Origin: an uncultured Lachnospiraceae bacterium
GTDB taxonomy: Bacteria; Bacillota; Clostridia; Lachnospirales; Lachnospiraceae
Direction: 5' to 3'
Length of the DNA stretch: 64,000 nt
Assembly: GCA_910577045.1 (NCBI GenBank)
Contig: CAJTLB010000005.1
Location: 62,001 to 126,000, forward strand
In this document: positions 60,081-64,000 of the stretch, one piece after another
Position numbering within the stretch: position 1 is the first letter of the stretch
Layout of the letters: every line of letters begins with the position of its first letter
Notes under the pieces: generated by a model
What the model saw: only the letters and a program-made list of their open reading frames with translations
Told to the model about the DNA's origin: nothing
Databases searched by the model: none
Translations under genes and position numbers: made by a program

Positions 60081-60677
60081 CTATACCTGTATACAAAGAT
60101 TTGCCAATTCCATAATATGAAATTTCTCTAAATACGCATTTTCTTTTGGAATCCATTCTTCTACAAAACGCTTTACCATCCCTTCTCCATTCCGTACCCG
60201 GATTCTTTCTTTTTGTATTTCTTTATCAATATCTAGGCAAACAATAAAATCATAGGGATTCCCAAAATAAGGATGGGCACTATATGCCCCTTCTATAATA
60301 TGCAGTTTTGCACGGGCTGCCCGCTTATATTCTATAATTTTCTGTTCTTTACAATTAAAAATACCATAGGAAAATTCCCTATTTTCTAATATTGGCAACA
60401 ACACTTCTTCCTGAAAACGCTTATAATCCACATTCCCTCCTATTTCCGCAAGACGCTCCAACGTCCGCTGAAACGGTTGTAAAAAGAAATCATCCATATG
60501 GTATAATTCCGCCTGGTACTGTCTGGCAAGTTCCTCTGCAAGTGTTGTTTTCCCACTGCCACTCTTTCCATCAATTGCCAAAAGGACAGGTTTGTCTTTT
60601 TTTAACATAATTTTATCTAAATACTTCTGTATTTTTATCAATGCTTCTGGCAAACTCTCTTTTACCACTTCACTCAT
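60081..60677 (-). CDS. Uridine-kinase-like P-loop kinase
   Basis: 198 residues. Walker A LLAIDGKSGSGKTTLAEEL, then LYHMDDFFLQPFQRTLERLA, a substrate-binding segment typical of uridine kinase-like small-molecule kinases, and IIEGAYSAHPYFGNPYDFIV. Substrate not determined. It overlaps the upstream ECF S-component gene by 8 bp, so it may trap the imported vitamin or nucleoside by phosphorylation (inference). Confidence 0.85.
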   Translation of the reverse strand: MSEVVKESLPEALIKIQKYLDKIMLKKDKPVLLAIDGKSGSGKTTLAEELARQYQAELYHMDDFFLQPFQRTLERLAEIGGNVDYKRFQEEVLLPILENREFSYGIFNCKEQKIIEYKRAARAKLHIIEGAYSAHPYFGNPYDFIVCLDIDKEIQKERIRVRNGEGMVKRFVEEWIPKENAYLEKFHIMELANLCIQV

Positions 60678-61203
60678 TTATTACCCCTGCCTTTTTTAAT
60701 GCCAATACAATAATTGGAATTATAATTAACTGCAAAATAATGCCTGGGACTGCATTTATAAATCCCCCTGCTAAAAATACCTCCATTGTAAATTCCATAC
60801 CTGCTAGTTTATAAAAAAAGTTTGCTGCTATTGCCCATACCAAACGCCCACCCAACATGGCAAGGAATAGAGAAAGGTAAATACGGCTCCCCTCCCCCTG
60901 TTTCTTAAAAAGCTTGTACAAAAATCCCGTAAAAAAGCCATAAGAAGCTAATTCAAACGCCATCCCACATGCCATTGGGAACAACTTTGGGGCACTAAAT
61001 ATTATGCTTCGAAGTAATGGCGTAATAAACCCTACTATTATCCCATATGGCGCACCGCAGACAAATCCACATAACAGCACTGGGATGTGCATAGGAAGTA
61101 ACATATTCCCTATATGCGGAACCTGCATTGTTAAAAAAGGAAGCACCATCCCAAGTGCCAGAAACACGCCGGACAGTACTAATTTTTTTACATCTGTTTT
61201 CAT
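60670..61203 (-). CDS. ECF transporter substrate-binding (S) component
   Basis: 177 residues, about six membrane helices: KLVLSGVFLALGMVLPFLTM, GNMLLPMHIPVLLCGFVCGA, PYGIIVGFITPLLRSIIFSA and later helices. The small-xxx-small patterns in helix 1 (the S-component docking site) are present. Vitamin specificity cannot be read from the sequence. Ribosome site AAGGAGG; a promoter and about 105-nt leader lie upstream. Confidence 0.87.
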   Translation of the reverse strand: MKTDVKKLVLSGVFLALGMVLPFLTMQVPHIGNMLLPMHIPVLLCGFVCGAPYGIIVGFITPLLRSIIFSAPKLFPMACGMAFELASYGFFTGFLYKLFKKQGEGSRIYLSLFLAMLGGRLVWAIAANFFYKLAGMEFTMEVFLAGGFINAVPGIILQLIIIPIIVLALKKAGVINE

Positions 61204-61308
61204 AAAATATCCTCCTTACTAAAATATCTTTTTACTTTTATCCACAGATCAAAAAATACCGCCTAGCAGTTCTTCTGCCAACATCAGCTTCAACTGATAT
61301 TATATATG
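61204..61308 (-). other. Leader RNA of the ECF S-component gene
   Basis: About 105 nt between the predicted transcription start and the gene. Contains two small hairpins on the minus strand (ATCAG / CTGAT and GCAG / CTGC) followed by AGGCGG and a T-run (TTTTTT). S-component genes are often riboswitch-controlled, but the sequence fits no class I know. Confidence 0.35.
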
Positions 61309-61314
61309 CTTTTT

Positions 61315-61343
61315 ACTATAGCAAAATTCCCTTTATCCGTCAA
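61315..61343 (-). promoter_or_regulatory. Sigma-A promoter of the ECF S-component operon
   Basis: On the minus strand TTGACG, 17-base spacer, TATAGT; one mismatch in each box. Confidence 0.75.
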
Positions 61344-61449
61344 TGCCTACCATTACTAGCCACAACAAACACATAAAATGAATAAATTGTGAACAATTTA
61401 TATATCTATGTTATAATCAATCCGAAAGAATGAAAAGGACGGATTAATT

Positions 61450-61515
61450 ATGAAAGCACTTTTAGGCTATGTAATTACTTGGCAGATATCAGGCAGGAAA
61501 AAAGGTTCCGCATAA
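61450..61515 (+). CDS. Very small ORF (21 aa), doubtful
   Basis: MKALLGYVITWQISGRKKGS then A and stop. Ribosome site AAGGACGG and a TATAAT about 35 bases upstream. Partly hydrophobic with a basic end. May be a decayed copy of a small gene or a leader; no family seen. Confidence 0.25.
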   Translation: MKALLGYVITWQISGRKKGSA

Positions 61516-61553
61516 GATGATGGATACTATTATGCTTGTCTTTTTTGCAATGC

Positions 61554-61582
61554 TTGCTCAATAAAGAAAAATGTGTTATATT
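61554..61582 (+). promoter_or_regulatory. Promoter of the type I toxin mRNA
   Basis: TTGCTC, 17-base spacer, TATATT, about 100 bases before the toxin start. Confidence 0.65.
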
Positions 61583-61632
61583 GTTGATATGGGAAAACCA
61601 TAGAGCTAAAGGCAGCTACCCCTCTTTTTTTC

Positions 61633-61675
61633 GGAGGGTGTTATAAACGCCCTCCAGACGAAAGAAAGGAGGGCG
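61633..61675 (+). promoter_or_regulatory. Ribosome-site switch in the toxin leader
   Basis: CGCCCTCC (61648-61655) can pair upstream with GGAGGGTG (61633-61640), leaving the ribosome site free. Alternatively it can pair downstream with GGAGGGCG (61668-61675), which is the ribosome site itself. The second pairing is a perfect 8-bp stem. This is the layout expected for translational control of a type I toxin. Confidence 0.6.
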
Positions 61676-61681
61676 ATAACA

Positions 61682-61774
61682 ATGTATGTTACATACCAAG
61701 ACCTACTTTTGTTTTATACGTTCGTTGTTGCTCTTGTGAGTTTGTGCTATACAATCTTCAAGGGAAGAAAATAG
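61682..61774 (+). CDS. Holin-like type I toxin peptide
   Basis: 30 residues: short N-terminus MYVTYQDL, one membrane helix (LLFYTFVVALVSLCYTIF) and a basic end KGRK. Size, layout and composition match the 'putative holin-like toxin' (BsrE/TxpA-type) membrane peptides of Firmicutes. Ribosome site GGAGGGCG. An antisense transcript is predicted over its 3' end. Toxicity follows from membrane insertion in known relatives; here it is inferred. Confidence 0.75.
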   Translation: MYVTYQDLLLFYTFVVALVSLCYTIFKGRK

Positions 61775-61803
61775 CCGCCAACTACTAGCAATAGTTGACG
61801 GCT
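61773..61803 (-). terminator. Shared terminator of the toxin mRNA and its antisense RNA
   Basis: 12-bp stem AGCCGCCAACTA / TAGTTGACGGCT (one G-T), loop 7. Followed by ATTTTCTT on the minus strand and a weaker TATAT on the plus strand. Confidence 0.7.
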
Positions 61804-61877
61804 TATATCTGCATAAAGCAGAATGAGTTAAAAAATTGTTGTAAGGAGTAGCCACTTCTATGGCTTTCCCTTTTCTA
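61773..61877 (-). ncRNA. Predicted antitoxin antisense RNA
   Basis: Starts from the promoter at 61884-61912 and would end at the hairpin at 61773-61803, overlapping the 3' end of the toxin message. It contains a further small stem (AGCCA / TGGCT). The layout parallels bsrE/SR5 and txpA/ratA. Confidence 0.55.
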
Positions 61878-61883
61878 TTGTCT

Positions 61884-61912
61884 AATATATCATATCTGGG
61901 GACAGGAAGCAA
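61884..61912 (-). promoter_or_regulatory. Promoter of the antisense RNA
   Basis: On the minus strand TTGCTT, 17-base spacer, TATATT. Confidence 0.65.
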
Positions 61913-62034
61913 GAACTTTTTTCTGTTTAATATTTATCACAATACTTATATAGTCTAAAAGTTCTTTCATAATGAATCTTTCTTTTTTATTAGCCATTCT
62001 CTGCCTAAACAAAAAATAGATTATATTAAAAAAC

Positions 62035-62066
62035 ACACATTATTCCTAACAAACGAAATAATGTGT
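62035..62066 (-). terminator. Terminator after the amidase gene
   Basis: Stem ACACATTATT / AATAATGTGT, followed on the minus strand by GTTTTTTAA. Confidence 0.75.
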
Positions 62067-62125
62067 TTCCTATTTTTATAAAACCATACTTATTGTACAT
62101 TCAAGGCAAATCCATCCCTTTACTA

Positions 62126-62701
62126 TTATTGCTCCTGAAGCCCCAAATAACGCAATAGCCCTATATAAATGGAATATGCAAAATTATATTGGTCATACCT
62201 CAATTTTTCTGCATCTTGTGCATTTGTAATATAAGCAAGCTCCACCAATACTGCGGGCATACTGGTTCTACGAAGCACATACAAAGAAGGATTGGTACGC
62301 ACCCCATTATCCCTAGTCCCCACAAGAGTCACCATTGCATCTAAAATATACTCTGCCAACGTTGCCGCTGTACTATTTTCCTTATACACATACATCTCTG
62401 ACCCATTTGCTGCTGGGTTGGTACTAGCATTCGCATGGATACTAATAAAATAATCTGCCGGCCACTCATTTGCTTGCCTTACCCTAATTGCCAAGCTAGA
62501 CGCATTACTAGTGCCTAATACCTCTGTTGGCGTATTCCTAGAAGTCCGCACCAAAAACCTATTATCTGCATCCAACAAATCCGCTAAATACGCCCCTACA
62601 TTATACGTAATATCCCCTTCATTCAATCCATTGCCAACCGCCCCTGCATTTACATTGCCAGCAGGGTTATGCCCCTGATCTACATAAATTCTTATAGCCA
62701 T
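62126..62701 (-). CDS. N-acetylmuramoyl-L-alanine amidase (Amidase_3)
   Basis: Cleaves the bond between muramic acid and the peptide stem in peptidoglycan. 191 residues from the ATG at 62701 (GAGGG site). Amidase_3 motifs: IYVDQGHNPAGNVNAG (zinc His), the glutamate in LNEGDITYNVGAYLA, FISIHANASTNPAANGSEMY (zinc His) and the catalytic glutamate in AVLVELAYITN. There is no signal peptide and no wall-binding domain, as in sporulation mother-cell lysis or phage-type amidases. Confidence 0.92.
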   Translation of the reverse strand: MAIRIYVDQGHNPAGNVNAGAVGNGLNEGDITYNVGAYLADLLDADNRFLVRTSRNTPTEVLGTSNASSLAIRVRQANEWPADYFISIHANASTNPAANGSEMYVYKENSTAATLAEYILDAMVTLVGTRDNGVRTNPSLYVLRRTSMPAVLVELAYITNAQDAEKLRYDQYNFAYSIYIGLLRYLGLQEQ

Positions 62702-62752
62702 ATAATCCCTCATTTCTACATACTTCTATTTTATCATATGCAGAATGAAGGT

Positions 62753-63589
62753 TTATCGTTTCATTTTCTCTATTAAAAAAGGAAACGCCTCCTCATAATT
62801 CACCCCATACCATCGTCCCTCTTTATCTTCCATTGTCTTACAAATACACTCCAAAACAAAATCCATCGCAAGCCCAATCGCCTCTTCCAAACAAATCCCC
62901 TTTGTTATAGCCCCTTGGCATACCGCAGCAAAAATATCCCCTGTTCCAGAAGGCTTTATAGGCAACAATTCCCTTTCACAGCACACTATCTTTTCTGTTT
63001 TTGCACAATAAGCAAGCACTATCGTCCTTCCTTCCCTTAAACCAACCCCCTTAAGCACGACTGTCCCATTATTTAATTTAGAAAGCTGGACTAAGAGACT
63101 TTCCCAATCCTCCCACTTTGTTGGCAGTGCGCTATAATCCATATCCAGCAAAAAAGCCGCCTCCGTCAAATTAGGGAGAATTACATCTGCCTCCATGCAA
63201 AGCTTTTTCATTGCCCCAACATACTCCATGCCAAATCCTGAATAAAGCTTTCCTCCGTCCCCCATAACAGGATCTACAAAAATAACCGCTTTTTCTTTTT
63301 TCCATTCCCTGCACAGCCCTGCTAAAAGATCCACTTGTCCTAAAGAGCCAAGATAACCGCAAGAAACCGAATCAAACTGGATTCCCTGTTCCCTCCAATG
63401 TTTTGTTACAGGCAATATAATTTCTGTTAAATCCCTTTTAAATACTCCTGGAAAAGCAGTATGGGCAGAAAGCAACATAGTAGGCAACACGGCAGTTTCC
63501 AGCCCCATTGCAGAAAGCACTGGAAGCGCTACGGTTAAAGAGCACTTACCAATGCAAGAAATATCTTGTACTGTTAATATCCGCTTCAT
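62753..63589 (-). CDS. Pyridoxal/pyridoxamine kinase (PdxK/PdxY type)
   Basis: Vitamin B6 salvage kinase of the ribokinase fold, 278 residues. N-terminal MKRILTVQDISCIGKCSLTV, substrate region LSAHTAFPG, DPVMGDGGKLYSGF, PNLTEAAFLL, and the catalytic anion-hole motif KPSGTGDIFAAV. Ribosome site GAAAGGA. It has dyad-rich DNA upstream (63,644-63,737). Confidence 0.9.
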   Translation of the reverse strand: MKRILTVQDISCIGKCSLTVALPVLSAMGLETAVLPTMLLSAHTAFPGVFKRDLTEIILPVTKHWREQGIQFDSVSCGYLGSLGQVDLLAGLCREWKKEKAVIFVDPVMGDGGKLYSGFGMEYVGAMKKLCMEADVILPNLTEAAFLLDMDYSALPTKWEDWESLLVQLSKLNNGTVVLKGVGLREGRTIVLAYCAKTEKIVCCERELLPIKPSGTGDIFAAVCQGAITKGICLEEAIGLAMDFVLECICKTMEDKEGRWYGVNYEEAFPFLIEKMKR

Positions 63590-63643
63590 AAAAAATCCTT
63601 TCGAAATATAATAATAGAAATAGAGTTGGAAGTAGAAACGCCC

Positions 63644-63737
63644 ATTTTACCATAAGAATATGGCATTTTTATAGCTGTAAAATGCTATTTTACCATTTTC
63701 CTTATCTGCCCTAACTTACATGGTGCTAGCACCATGT
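63644..63737. promoter_or_regulatory. Dyad-rich region upstream of the pyridoxal kinase gene
   Basis: A perfect 20-bp palindrome (ACATGGTGCT AGCACCATGT, 63718-63737), a GTAAAAT / ATTTTAC dyad (63677-63693), and two direct copies of ATTTTACCAT 43 bp apart (63644, 63687). No T-run follows the palindrome. These look like operator sites rather than terminators. Confidence 0.4.
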
Positions 63738-63775
63738 GCCAATCATGGGATATTATCTTTGCCATAGCTTACTTC

Positions 63776-64000
63776 TTATAGCCATACTCCCCAATCCCCA
63801 TAATCAAATGTTCCGCTGCCATGATGAAGTTTTCCATCTGCCTTTAGATTTCTAAATGCTTCCCTCATACGAATTAGGATTTCCGGCTTTATATCCAGTG
63901 AATGATGTGCCGGAAATACTTTCTTTACAGGCAATGCCGCAATTTTTTCCAAAGAATCAAGGTATGCTTTCGGGTCAGTAGATGGATAGTAAGCAAACAG
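63776..64000 (-). CDS. MBL-fold hydrolase, C-terminal fragment
   Basis: 74 codons before the stop at 63776; the gene continues beyond the window. The segment KIAALPVKKVFPAHHSLDI is the C-terminal metal-binding histidine region of metallo-beta-lactamase-fold hydrolases, and the end reads HHGSGTFDYGDWGVWL. Substrate unknown. Confidence 0.7.
   Translation of the reverse strand: MFAYYPSTDPKAYLDSLEKIAALPVKKVFPAHHSLDIKPEILIRMREAFRNLKADGKLHHGSGTFDYGDWGVWL

Noticed and set aside
61517..61564. 15-codon frame MMDTIMLVFFAMLAQ upstream of the toxin
   Set aside because: Too short to support and overlaps the toxin promoter; may be a relic of a second small hydrophobic peptide.
61703..61912. Open frame of 69 codons on the minus strand over the toxin
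   Set aside because: Coincides with the predicted antisense RNA; no ribosome site and no protein-like pattern. Treated as non-coding.

Overview
The window looks like chromosomal DNA from a motile, endospore-forming, low-GC member of the Clostridia, most likely Lachnospiraceae. The evidence is AT-rich DNA with strong AGGAGG-type ribosome sites, a SpoIIID gene behind a sigma-E-like promoter, a FliW/CsrA pair, the mbl-flgF-flgG order known from Bacillus beside spoIIID, and the era-yqzL-recO-glyS order typical of Firmicutes. No rRNA or tRNA gene, CRISPR array or prophage was recognised.

Layout. 1-8,500 is a late flagellar operon on the minus strand (flgN-flgM-flgK-flgK-flgL-fliW-csrA-flaG-fliD, the last cut by the window edge) with sigma-28-like promoters before flgN and before flaG. 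8,500-12,000 holds yvyF, comF and recD2. 12,000-18,600 carries rod genes (rod-binding protein, flgG, flgF), mreB/mbl, a PAS/GAF sensor and a chemoreceptor, with spoIIID diverging at 18,780. 19,000-26,000 has a CmpB-like membrane protein, a trigger-factor-like lipoprotein, a HIT protein, an IS200/IS605 element, a ThyX-like protein and an hflK-hflC pair. A chemoreceptor follows at 26,099.

28,028-32,627 is the most unusual part. An AgrC/AgrA-like two-component pair, a FlxA-like protein, a stand-alone LytTR regulator, a small FliD-like protein and an acidic coiled-coil protein lie between two 39-bp inverted repeats that resemble type I-C CRISPR repeats. The flxA-like gene has a near-consensus sigma-28 promoter. 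The LytTR gene has a sigma-28 -10 box whose -35 is replaced by two direct repeats exactly 21 bp apart. I read this as a flagellum-coupled, LytTR-controlled accessory module; I know of no description of it.

32,900-42,200 holds a third chemoreceptor, ppdK, glyS, a lipoprotein gene, recO, yqzL, era and a tandem-OB SSB-like gene. 42,300-46,500 is a MacB-type exporter operon (permease, large NEW3-like exported protein, ATPase with a 14-residue tandem repeat). 46,700-64,000 is mostly housekeeping and metabolic genes (typA, YigZ, DUF1836, YerC, PHP, a solute-binding lipoprotein, rtcB, SEC-C, hslO, CarD, DUF3842, TVP38, an ECF S-component with a kinase, amidase, pyridoxal kinase and the end of an MBL-fold gene). 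Hidden in its intergenic regions are a type I toxin-antitoxin locus (30-aa membrane peptide, antisense promoter, ribosome-site switch) near 61,550-61,910, a compact small-ORF transcription unit near 54,042-54,345, and an orphan terminator near 55,100.
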